Source: Bacilli bacterium
GTDB lineage: Bacteria > Bacillota_I > Bacilli_A > ML615J-28 > CAG-698
Direction of reading: 5' to 3'
Length of the DNA: 55,690 nucleotides
NCBI GenBank assembly: GCA_016296945.1
Contig: JAEDHQ010000003.1
Location: 1 to 55,690 of the forward strand
Part shown: positions 16,432 through 24,315 of the stretch, in pieces
Layout of the letters: every line of letters starts with the position of its first letter
How positions within the stretch are numbered: the first letter of the stretch is position 1
Program-made: the position numbers and the translations under genes
Notes under the pieces: generated by a model
What the model saw: only the letters and a program-made list of their open reading frames with translations
What the model was told of the DNA's origin: nothing
Database searches by the model: none

Positions 16432-17271
16432 ATGATATTAGATGGAGTTAAAAATGCTGAAATTATAAAGAGAAAGATTTCAGAAGAAGTATCACGTATT
16501 AGAGAAGATATCTTGTTAGCAATTTTAATGGTTGGTAAAAATGCAGCAAGTGAAGTATATGTATCAAATAAAGAAAAAGCTTGTGAATTTGTAGGCATCA
16601 AATCAAGAATCTATAAATTCGATGAAAACATCAGCCAAAAAGAAATTATTAAAACAATTGAAGAGTGTAATAAAGATGAAAAAGTAACAGGTATTTTAGT
16701 ACAATTACCTTTGCCAAGTCATTTAAATGCTGATGCGATTTTAGATGCTATTGATCCTAATAAAGATGTTGATGGGTTAAATATTATAAACCAAGGTAAA
16801 TTACAAAAGGGATTACCATGTATTGAGCCTGCGACTCCCAAAGGCGTTATTACATTACTAAAGAATAATAATATTGAATTGACTGGCAAGAATGTTGTTA
16901 TCGTTGGCCGTAGCTATTTAGTAGGTAGACCTTTAGCGGCATTATTCTTAAAAGAAAATGCTACAGTAACTATTTGTCATTCAAAAACAACTAACCTAAA
17001 AGAAATAACTCGCAAAGCAGATATTTTATGTGTAGCAATGGGTAAACCAAGATTTATAACTGAAGATATGGTTAAAAAAGATGTTGTTGTTGTCGACATA
17101 GGAATTAATCGTGTTGCTGGTAAATTATGTGGTGATGTTGATTTTGAAAAAGTATCAGAAATAGCTAGTTACATCTCTCCTGTACCAAGAGGAGTTGGAC
17201 CAATGACTATTGCATCATTATTACAAAACGTTATGACATGCTATAAAATTCAAAGAAATTTGATGGATTAA
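16432..17271 (+). CDS. folD: Bifunctional methylenetetrahydrofolate dehydrogenase/cyclohydrolase FolD
   Basis: FolD interconverts methylene-, methenyl- and 10-formyl-tetrahydrofolate with NADP, feeding purine and formyl-Met synthesis. 279 residues from the ATG preceded by GGAGGG (16422-16427); an earlier TTG overlaps that site. Visible family motifs are YVSNKEKACEFVGI (containing the catalytic lysine), ILVQLPLPSHL, KDVDGLN, the Rossmann segment VVIVGRSYLVGRPLAALF and the C-terminal PVPRGVGPMTIASLLQN. Length and motifs are complete. Confidence 0.97.
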   Translation: MILDGVKNAEIIKRKISEEVSRIREDILLAILMVGKNAASEVYVSNKEKACEFVGIKSRIYKFDENISQKEIIKTIEECNKDEKVTGILVQLPLPSHLNADAILDAIDPNKDVDGLNIINQGKLQKGLPCIEPATPKGVITLLKNNNIELTGKNVVIVGRSYLVGRPLAALFLKENATVTICHSKTTNLKEITRKADILCVAMGKPRFITEDMVKKDVVVVDIGINRVAGKLCGDVDFEKVSEIASYISPVPRGVGPMTIASLLQNVMTCYKIQRNLMD

Positions 17272-17310
17272 TAATTTTAAGATAAAAGTATAAAAATGAG
17301 AACATAAAAT

Positions 17311-17337
17311 CCATAAGAGGAAATCTTATGGTTTTTT
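17311..17337 (+). terminator. Terminator between folD and pth, possibly an attenuator
   Basis: Arms CCATAAGA (17311-17318) and TCTTATGG (17324-17331), loop GGAAA, six T residues. The pth ribosome-binding site begins only a few bases after the T run and no promoter fits between, so pth must be reached by read-through or from a promoter upstream of this hairpin. Confidence 0.75.
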
Positions 17338-17355
17338 GCAAGAAAGGAGTACAAC

Positions 17356-17907
17356 ATGAAATTAGTTGTTGGATTAGGCAATCCTGGATTAACATATAAA
17401 AATACCCGTCATAATATTGGTTTTATGTTTATAGAATCTATTGAGAAAGATTTAAAATTAGATTTTAAAATTGATAAAAAATTTAAAGCCATGATTTGTA
17501 AAGAAAAAATAGATAATCAAGATGTTTTATTTGTTAAGCCAATTACATATATGAATAATTCAGGAGAAGCGGTTAAAGCAATTGTGGATTTTTATCAAAT
17601 TGATACTGAAGATATCATCATTATTGTTGATGATATGGATTTACCTGTAGGAAAGGTACGTATTAGACGTAATGGATCTTCCGGTGGCCAAAAAGGATTA
17701 AATAGTATTATCTCATTACTACAAACCAATGAAATAAAAAGAATTAGAATTGGGATTGGTAAAGGAGAAGATGCTATTAATCATGTTCTTGGTAAGTTTT
17801 CAAAAATTGAAAGAGAAAGCATAGATTTAGTAATGGATAAAGCTATTTATATCTTAAAAGATTATTTAGAATTATCCTTTGAGAATTTTATGAGTAAGTA
17901 TAATTAA
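17356..17907 (+). CDS. pth: Peptidyl-tRNA hydrolase
   Basis: Pth frees tRNA from peptidyl-tRNA that drops off ribosomes and is essential in most bacteria. 183 residues, normal length. The start is the typical MKLVVGLGNPGLTYKNTRHN, where His is the catalytic base, followed by the substrate-binding KPITYMNNSGEAV and DDMDLPVGKVRIRRNGSSGG segments. AGAAAGGAG precedes the ATG, and the terminator-like hairpin lies immediately before that. mfd starts 2 bp after the stop; pth-mfd-spoVT matches the B. subtilis order. Confidence 0.97.
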   Translation: MKLVVGLGNPGLTYKNTRHNIGFMFIESIEKDLKLDFKIDKKFKAMICKEKIDNQDVLFVKPITYMNNSGEAVKAIVDFYQIDTEDIIIIVDDMDLPVGKVRIRRNGSSGGQKGLNSIISLLQTNEIKRIRIGIGKGEDAINHVLGKFSKIERESIDLVMDKAIYILKDYLELSFENFMSKYN

Positions 17908-17909
17908 TT

Positions 17910-20900
17910 ATGGAAAATATTCTAACATTATTTAACAACAATCAAATAATGAAGAGTTTATACTCTAAAATGGAAGGCTTAAATTATAGCCTTTTTTGTA
18001 ATGGAGTGACTCCACATCATAGTGCTTTAATTGCGGCAAGTATCTATGAGAGATTTAAAGAGGAAAATAAGTTCGTAGTATATGTTTGTGAAAACATATA
18101 TTTAGCGAACAAGATGTATGATTATATAAGTAATATCTTGGGATATGAAAAAGTCAATTTATATGTTGTTGATGATATTGTAGTAACAGAATCTGTAATT
18201 GTTAATAATGAATTAAAACAAGAAAGAATTAATACAATTAAAAGTATAATTAATAATGAACCTACAATTATTGTAACGCATATCGAAGCATTATTAAAAC
18301 CAGTAATGTCGTTAGAAAGAATAAAAGATAACTGTATTCTTATAAAAAAGGGAAATGAAATTGATATTCAAAGTCTTGTAAAAAAATTAATAGAACTCGG
18401 TTATGAAAGAGTACATACAACTTATAATTTGGGTGAGTTTAGTGTGAGGGGCGAAGTGCTTGATATCTTCCCAAGTTGTTTTGATAAACCAATCAGAATT
18501 AATTTTGCTTTTGATGAAATTGAAAATATTCGTTATTTCGATTTAGCATCGCAATTAACAGAAAAAGAAACCATGGATATAATTACTATATATCCTATAA
18601 ATGAGATTATCGTCAGCCAAGGTTTAGATAAACTTAAGGAACAATTATTAAATATTGATTGTAAACAATTTATTGAAAAAGATTTCTTAGATATTGAAAC
18701 AATGAAAATGGATGGAAAGATAACCAAATATCTAAAATATATTGATCCAAATTATTGTATATTCACAGATTATCTAAGAAATTGTTGTGTTTTGTTTGAT
18801 GATATTTATGAGATACATAAAACATATGAAAATTTAGTATATGAATATAATGAATATTATCAAGATAAAAAATCCTTAAAGATAGATTATTTATTTTTAG
18901 AAGATATCAATTTATTAGAAACAAGTATTAACAATAAAATATATTTAAGCAATTCTAAAAAAGGATTGCCTAAATTAGAATTATTAGGGATATTTGAATT
19001 TCATGGTTACAAAACGATAGATTATCAAAATGATTTTAAAGCATTTATAGAAGATATTAAAACTACAACAACAAAAACTTATATAACATTTAAAGAGGAA
19101 CAAAGATTAAAATTAATTGAAGAATTATTAAAAGAAAACAATATAAAATATCAAATAATCAATAATTTAAATGAAGATATAAAAGCGATAGGATTAATAT
19201 TGTGTGATAATGCAATTAGCTATGGAATATTTAATCAATATCAAGTTATAACTGAAGAAGAAATATTTAGAACAACCAAAAAGAACCGCAAATATCGTAG
19301 CGTTAAAGAAAGCAGTTTATACTTAGAAAGAAAAGATGATTTAGTAGTTGGTGACTTTGTGGTTCATTATGATTATGGTATTGGAAAATATTTAGGGATA
19401 AAAACTGTAGAATTAAATGGTGAAAAAAACGATTATTTACAATTGCAATATGAAAATATGCAATTACTTGTTCCGATGGAAAAAATTGATTTATTAGAAA
19501 AATATGTAGGGAATGAAGGGGTTGTTCCTAAACTGACCAAAATTGGAACAAATGATTGGGAAAAAAGAAAGAATAATGTTCGTAATCAATTAGAAAATAT
19601 TGCGAAAGACTTAATTGAATTGCAAGTAAAAAGAGAACAGATTAAGGGATATAAATATCAAAGTGATTCAGAATTTCAAAAAGAATTTGAAAAAGGATTT
19701 GAATACGAACCAACTAACGATCAAATAAAGATAATAGATGAGATAAAAAAAGAGATGGAAAAAGGAGTCTTAATTGATCGTTTAGTATGTGGTGATGTAG
19801 GATTTGGGAAAACAGAAATCGCAATGCGTATTGCATTTAAAACTGCATATGAAGGAAAGCAAGTTGCCTTTATGGCTCCAACAACAATTCTAAGTCGTCA
19901 ACATTACTACAGTTTTATCGATAGATTTAGTCAATTTGGAATTAAGATTGCTCTTTTAAATCGGATGATTGATCCAAAGATTCAAAAGGATATTATCAAG
20001 AAAGTTAAAAATGGAGAAATTGATATCTTAATTGGTACTCACAGAATTTTAAATGATGAAATAGTTTTTAAAGATTTAGGATTATTAATAATTGATGAAG
20101 AACAAAGGTTTGGAGTTGTTCATAAAGAAAAAATCAAACAAATGAAAAACAATATTAATGTTTTAACACTGACAGCAACACCAATTCCACGTACTTTACA
20201 AATGGCTGTTTCCGGGATTCGTTCTTTAAGTTTATTAGAAACACCACCGAAACATCGTTATCCTATTCAAACATATGTTATTGAACAAAATGATAAGATT
20301 ATTAAAGATGCTATATATCGAGAATTAGCTCGCAAAGGCCAAGTGTTTTATTTGCACAATCGAGTTAGTGATATTGAACAAGTTGTGCGTAAAATAAAAA
20401 AATTATGCCCAGAAGCTAGAGTGTGCTATGGACATGGAAAAATGGACAGAAACGAACTTGAAGATATCATCTCTAGTTATATTGATTATCAATATGATGT
20501 CTTTGTTTGTACAACAATTATTGAAACAGGTATTGATATTCCTAATACAAATACATTGATTGTAGATAATGCCAATCGATTAGGATTAGCGCAAATGTAT
20601 CAAATTCGTGGTCGTGTTGGTCGAACTGATCGGATTGCATATGCTTACTTCATGCATCCTAGTGATAAAGTATTAAACGGAACTTCCGAAAAAAGATTAG
20701 GAGCGATTAAGGAATTCACGAAAATTGGTAGTGGATATAAAATAGCTGTTCGTGACTTAGCAATTCGTGGTGCTGGGGATATTTTAGGTGTTGAGCAATC
20801 AGGATTTATTAATTCAATCGGGATTGATATGTATATGAAATTATTAAATGAAGCTATTGATAAGAGTAAAGGAATTGAAAAAGAAGAAAAGATTAATTAT

Positions 20901-21347
20901 AAGATTGATGTATCAAAACATATCGAAAAAGAATATGTTGACGATGATGCAATCATCATTTATATTCATAAGGAAATCAATAAGATTGAAAGCTATGAAG
21001 ATAAGCAAAATACAATTGCAGAACTGCAAAATCGTTTTGGAAAACTTAGTGATAATGTAATATCATATATAGAAGAAAGATATTTAGAATCTTACCTAAG
21101 AAAATACAAAATTAATAAAGTCGCTGTTGCTCCGAATTTAGTTACAATTATTATTCCTAAAAATGTATCAGATACAATTCGTGGTGAAGAGATAATGATG
21201 GCAGGTTATAAAACAAGTGATAATTTTTCTTTTGAATACCGTAGTGGTCAATATGTAATCAAATACAAAAAAGAGGAAAATTCAAAAGAGTGGATATTTA
21301 CAATGACAAGTTTCTTTGAAAAATTATGTATAAAAACGGAAAAATAA
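17910..21347 (+). CDS. mfd: Transcription-repair coupling factor Mfd
   Basis: Mfd displaces RNA polymerase stalled at DNA lesions and recruits UvrA. 1145 residues with the expected order: UvrB-like N-terminal domain, RNA-polymerase-interacting domain (about residues 480-540, GDFVVHYDYGIGKYLGI), RecG-like translocase with Walker A GDVGFGKTE, DEEQ box (IIDEEQRFGV), TATPIPRTLQ, and motif VI region RGRVGRTDR, then the C-terminal TRCF domain. There is no clear Shine-Dalgarno, so translation probably depends on coupling to pth two bases upstream. The sequence is intact. Confidence 0.97.
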   Translation: MENILTLFNNNQIMKSLYSKMEGLNYSLFCNGVTPHHSALIAASIYERFKEENKFVVYVCENIYLANKMYDYISNILGYEKVNLYVVDDIVVTESVIVNNELKQERINTIKSIINNEPTIIVTHIEALLKPVMSLERIKDNCILIKKGNEIDIQSLVKKLIELGYERVHTTYNLGEFSVRGEVLDIFPSCFDKPIRINFAFDEIENIRYFDLASQLTEKETMDIITIYPINEIIVSQGLDKLKEQLLNIDCKQFIEKDFLDIETMKMDGKITKYLKYIDPNYCIFTDYLRNCCVLFDDIYEIHKTYENLVYEYNEYYQDKKSLKIDYLFLEDINLLETSINNKIYLSNSKKGLPKLELLGIFEFHGYKTIDYQNDFKAFIEDIKTTTTKTYITFKEEQRLKLIEELLKENNIKYQIINNLNEDIKAIGLILCDNAISYGIFNQYQVITEEEIFRTTKKNRKYRSVKESSLYLERKDDLVVGDFVVHYDYGIGKYLGIKTVELNGEKNDYLQLQYENMQLLVPMEKIDLLEKYVGNEGVVPKLTKIGTNDWEKRKNNVRNQLENIAKDLIELQVKREQIKGYKYQSDSEFQKEFEKGFEYEPTNDQIKIIDEIKKEMEKGVLIDRLVCGDVGFGKTEIAMRIAFKTAYEGKQVAFMAPTTILSRQHYYSFIDRFSQFGIKIALLNRMIDPKIQKDIIKKVKNGEIDILIGTHRILNDEIVFKDLGLLIIDEEQRFGVVHKEKIKQMKNNINVLTLTATPIPRTLQMAVSGIRSLSLLETPPKHRYPIQTYVIEQNDKIIKDAIYRELARKGQVFYLHNRVSDIEQVVRKIKKLCPEARVCYGHGKMDRNELEDIISSYIDYQYDVFVCTTIIETGIDIPNTNTLIVDNANRLGLAQMYQIRGRVGRTDRIAYAYFMHPSDKVLNGTSEKRLGAIKEFTKIGSGYKIAVRDLAIRGAGDILGVEQSGFINSIGIDMYMKLLNEAIDKSKGIEKEEKINYKIDVSKHIEKEYVDDDAIIIYIHKEINKIESYEDKQNTIAELQNRFGKLSDNVISYIEERYLESYLRKYKINKVAVAPNLVTIIIPKNVSDTIRGEEIMMAGYKTSDNFSFEYRSGQYVIKYKKEENSKEWIFTMTSFFEKLCIKTEK

Positions 21348-21356
21348 ACCATAATA
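21328..21356 (+). promoter_or_regulatory. Candidate sigma-G promoter of spoVT
   Basis: GTATA (21328-21332) and CATAATA (21350-21356) with a 17-bp spacer match the sigma-G consensus GHATR and CATNHTA. It overlaps the 3' end of mfd. The predicted start site would be very close to the ribosome-binding site, which weakens the call. B. subtilis spoVT is known to be sigma-G dependent. Confidence 0.4.
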
Positions 21357-21374
21357 ACTACTGAGGTGGTTATT

Positions 21375-21902
21375 ATGAAATCTACAGGTGTAGTTAGAAG
21401 AATTGATGAATTAGGAAGAATAGTAGTACCTAAAGAAATGCGTAGAGTATTAAGAATACGAGAAGGAGATTCTTTAGAAATATCTGCAGATACTGAAGCA
21501 ATTACTTTAAAAAAATATTCTTTAGTAGAAAGTATTGATAATTTTATTACGCAATATGTGGATGCTTTACATTTATCTAGTAAGAGAGAAATTATAGTAA
21601 CCGATATGGAAAAAGTATTAGCAGCATCAAATGGATTTAAGAGAAGTATTATTGGTAAGAAAATTGATCAAAGATTAGAAGACAGAATTCTAAGTAGAAA
21701 TGCCTTAGTATTTGAAAGAGGACAAAATATTGAAATATGTGAAGGAATTACAATCTCCCAAGCAATTATCATTCGACCTATTTCAGTATATGGAGATTTA
21801 ATTGGTTGTGTTTGTGTCTTAGGTGATACACACATAACAGATACCGAAAAGATGCTTGCAGAATTGTCAGCGTTATTTGTTGGTAGATATTTAGAAAGTT
21901 AA
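21375..21902 (+). CDS. spoVT: Stage V sporulation regulator SpoVT
   Basis: SpoVT is an AbrB-type transcription factor that tunes the sigma-G regulon in the forespore. The N-terminal ~50 residues form the swapped-hairpin DNA-binding domain (STGVVRRIDELGRIVVPKEM, then RRVLRIREGDSLEI). Residues ~55-175 form a GAF-like domain, with IIIRPISVYGDLIGCVCVLG near its end. 175 residues from the ATG preceded by GAGGTGG; a GTG three codons earlier lies inside that site. The GAF domain separates it from AbrB/Abh, and its position after mfd is as in Bacillus. It is followed by a strong terminator. Confidence 0.94.
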   Translation: MKSTGVVRRIDELGRIVVPKEMRRVLRIREGDSLEISADTEAITLKKYSLVESIDNFITQYVDALHLSSKREIIVTDMEKVLAASNGFKRSIIGKKIDQRLEDRILSRNALVFERGQNIEICEGITISQAIIIRPISVYGDLIGCVCVLGDTHITDTEKMLAELSALFVGRYLES

Positions 21903-21916
21903 TTAATAAATTTAGA

Positions 21917-21947
21917 AGAGTGCAAGAAAAAGGGCACTCTTTTTTTA
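21917..21947 (+). terminator. Intrinsic terminator after spoVT
   Basis: Arms AGAGTGC (21917-21923) and GCACTCT (21934-21940), then seven T residues. Confidence 0.85.
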
Positions 21948-22086
21948 TTAAAATTATTGTAATTTGCATAAATAAATATCATAGATATACTAGTGTAATA
22001 AAAATTGAAATAAGTACTTATTTATATTATTTATAATTAGAAAAAGAAAGCGAGGAAGAAAGAAGAATTATCTTTGAGAATATTTG

Positions 22087-22235
22087 ATGCTAAAGGAATT
22101 ATTGGAATTTTTTAATGATTATTAGAATTAGTATTTGCTTGGTTTGAAAGTTTAATTGCAATAGCCATTATTCTAGGAGCTAAAATTTTTGTAAGAATAA
22201 ATGATTTCATAGACGATAAATTGCGTAATAAGTAA
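22087..22235 (+). pseudogene. Possible decayed small membrane-protein gene
   Basis: The 517-bp gap between spoVT and the next gene has no intact gene. From ATG 22087 one frame reads MLKELLEFFNDY and stops. A second frame, open from 22119 to 22235, reads LLELVFAWFESLIAIAIILG and then AKIFVRINDFIDDKLRNK, which looks like real protein (an amphipathic or membrane helix with a charged tail) but has no start codon. The two could be joined by a frameshift near 22118. GCATA (21965-21969) and TATACTA 15 bp further resemble a forespore sigma-F/G promoter. I recognise no family. Confidence 0.3.
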
Positions 22236-22360
22236 GTGTTAGAAACTTTTATAAGTATTACTATTACTGCATTAGTTTCTATTATATATATGTCTATATA
22301 TATAATTAAGATAAAAATGGTAAAAGAAAAAAGATATTTGTTAGACAATTGAATTAATAT

Positions 22361-22388
22361 TTGAAAAATAAATTATTTGTGATATAAT
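22361..22388 (+). promoter_or_regulatory. Promoter of the thioredoxin-lipoprotein genes
   Basis: TTGAAA (22361-22366) and an extended -10 TGATATAAT (hexamer 22383-22388), 16-bp spacer, 33 bp before the ATG. Confidence 0.65.
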
Positions 22389-22420
22389 GATTATACTATA
22401 AATAAAAAAAGGAGATTCAT

Positions 22421-22939
22421 ATGAAAAAATTATTTTTGGTATTAATATTATTAGTACAATTTTTTGTTTTAACAGGATGTAAAATTTCTCTACAAGATAT
22501 AACAATTGGAGACCAATACATTTTTACAATCGAAGAAGATCATTATTATATTTTCTTTTATAAAGATGGTTGTTCTGGCTGTGAATTAGTTAAACCTACA
22601 ATCTTAGAATATGCTAAAGACGGTAAAACGAAAATCTATGCAGTAAATTTACACCCAGAAGGTAAAAACCAATCAAGAATTTTTAGAAAATTTACAGAAG
22701 GAAATACGGGTCAAGGAACAAATGGTGATTTCTACGTAAATGGTGCCACTAAATGGACTAGTTTATATATAGCTTCCACTCCTTCTTTAATCGAAATAAT
22801 CGTTAAGACTGAAAAAGTTGAAATAAAGAATGAGGAAACTGGGGAATATGAAATTGTAGAAAGAGAAGTAAAGAAAGCTTATTTTATCGCTAATGGCGAA
22901 AAAGCAATTAATGAATTCTTTGCCTCTTTAGATGAATAA
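22421..22939 (+). CDS. Thioredoxin-like lipoprotein
   Basis: 172 residues. A signal peptide ends in the lipobox LTGC with Cys20 as the lipid site, so the protein should be anchored outside the membrane. The body is thioredoxin-like: the redox motif is CSGC (Cys51, Cys54) after IFFYKDG, and STPSLIEI supplies the cis-proline region. An insert between the two (about residues 75-120, NLHPEGKNQSRIF and following) is shared with the next protein (NLHTPERKSSIIRLY). It could reduce or exchange disulfides on exported proteins; the partner is unknown. It has its own promoter, and the next gene starts 2 bp after its stop. Confidence 0.85.
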   Translation: MKKLFLVLILLVQFFVLTGCKISLQDITIGDQYIFTIEEDHYYIFFYKDGCSGCELVKPTILEYAKDGKTKIYAVNLHPEGKNQSRIFRKFTEGNTGQGTNGDFYVNGATKWTSLYIASTPSLIEIIVKTEKVEIKNEETGEYEIVEREVKKAYFIANGEKAINEFFASLDE

Positions 22940-22941
22940 AA

Positions 22942-24219
22942 ATGAAATATTTGAAAGTTTGTTTATTAATATTAATTTGTTTTGTGCTTTTTGGTTGTAG
23001 CAAAAAGTATAATATCACTTATGATGTTAATGGCGGTGTTATGCCTGATAAATATCAAGAAACATTTAAAGTTAATTCAGATTATACATTGCCGATTCCT
23101 ACAAAGGAAGGATATTTCTTCTTAGGATGGACTGAAAGTGATTTATATATCAATAAATTAGAAGCAAAAGATTATAATCTTAAAGCAAATTGGATAAAAG
23201 AAATAAACTATAATTATATTGAAGATAAAGAAATCTTTATGCAAACACCTAACGAATATTTAGTATATTTTATGAAAGATGGTTGTTCTTGGTGCGCAAA
23301 AATTAAAGATGATGTTTTAAGATATCAATATTATACATCTTTAGAACAATATAAAGAAAATATAAAAATATTCGTTGTTAATTTACATACTCCGGAAAGA
23401 AAATCGTCAATCATTAGACTATATAAAGGTGAAGATGGCGAAGATGGGTTTTTTGTGGAAAAAGCTAAAGTATGGAGTGATTTATATATTCCATCGACAC
23501 CAGCTTTAATTAAAATAAACACAAATGATAATGTTAGAAGTGCACAATTATTAGAAAGAGGGGCTACAAAGATTAAGAATAGATTAGCTCAATTTCTATT
23601 GGATGATAAAGATTATAAAGAAGAATCAATTTCCTACTCAATAAGTTATGATTTGAATGGGGGAGCATTTAATCATGATCCGATTAATTCATTTTATGGT
23701 TGGAGTGTTTTTGATCTACCACGAGGATATTTAGAGGGGTATTCGTTTATTGGTTGGTATGAAAATGATATTTTAGTTGATAAACTAGAACCGAGAGATT
23801 ATCATTTAAAAGCAAGATATGAACCAACAATGGAATCTTTACTGATTACAAAAGAAGATATTTTCCATATGGAAGGAGAATACTATGTTCTTTTTGTAAA
23901 ATACCTTCACAACTTAAAAGAATTTATTGCTGTTATAAATCATTATAATACATATGCAAAGGCTAGAAACCTTCCGTATATATATCTAATAGATTTAAGC
24001 ACTTGTAATGATATTTATCGAACATATGAAGATAGTGATAATGGTATGTTTGTCGATGAAGCTAAAGAATGGGATGAATTGTATATTAGTGAAAGATATA
24101 CACTTATATCTTTATCTGATAGTAAAGAAAGTAGTGGCACTAAACAAGCACAATATATTATTCATAACAAAGAAAAAGTATTTGTTTATTTGAAAGAAAA
24201 ATATGGATTTTTTATTTAA
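22942..24219 (+). CDS. Lipoprotein with two InlB-type repeats and two thioredoxin-like domains, the second without cysteines
   Basis: 425 residues; lipobox LFGC with Cys19. An InlB/Listeria-Bacteroides-type repeat spans about 23-84 (YNITYDVNGG ... GYFFLGW). A thioredoxin-like domain spans about 92-215 with CSWC (Cys115, Cys118). A second repeat spans about 228-293 (SISYDLNGG ... GYSFIGWYEND). A second thioredoxin-like domain spans about 297-425: VDEAKEWDELYISERYTLIS parallels VEKAKVWSDLYIPSTPALI of the first, but the CxxC site is replaced by KYLHNLKE and the cis-Pro is lost. It looks like an internal duplication with one dead catalytic domain. It probably depends on translation of the upstream paralogue, as no ribosome-binding site is visible. 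Confidence 0.82.
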   Translation: MKYLKVCLLILICFVLFGCSKKYNITYDVNGGVMPDKYQETFKVNSDYTLPIPTKEGYFFLGWTESDLYINKLEAKDYNLKANWIKEINYNYIEDKEIFMQTPNEYLVYFMKDGCSWCAKIKDDVLRYQYYTSLEQYKENIKIFVVNLHTPERKSSIIRLYKGEDGEDGFFVEKAKVWSDLYIPSTPALIKINTNDNVRSAQLLERGATKIKNRLAQFLLDDKDYKEESISYSISYDLNGGAFNHDPINSFYGWSVFDLPRGYLEGYSFIGWYENDILVDKLEPRDYHLKARYEPTMESLLITKEDIFHMEGEYYVLFVKYLHNLKEFIAVINHYNTYAKARNLPYIYLIDLSTCNDIYRTYEDSDNGMFVDEAKEWDELYISERYTLISLSDSKESSGTKQAQYIIHNKEKVFVYLKEKYGFFI

Positions 24220-24230
24220 TAAAAAAATTA

Positions 24231-24259
24231 TTAACAAAATTTAATAAATATGATATAAT
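24231..24259 (+). promoter_or_regulatory. Promoter of the Ig-like lipoprotein gene
   Basis: TTAACA (24231-24236) and an extended -10 TGATATAAT (hexamer 24254-24259), 17-bp spacer. Confidence 0.65.
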
Positions 24260-24315
24260 GAAAACGTTATAGTAATAAATAAATTTAGTTTGATGAAATA
24301 AGAAAGGAAACTAGT

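Noticed and set aside
22112..22348. 78-codon minus-strand frame between spoVT and the lipoproteins
   Set aside because: Ile/Thr-rich low-complexity translation, no ribosome-binding site, and the plus strand shows more protein-like remnants.
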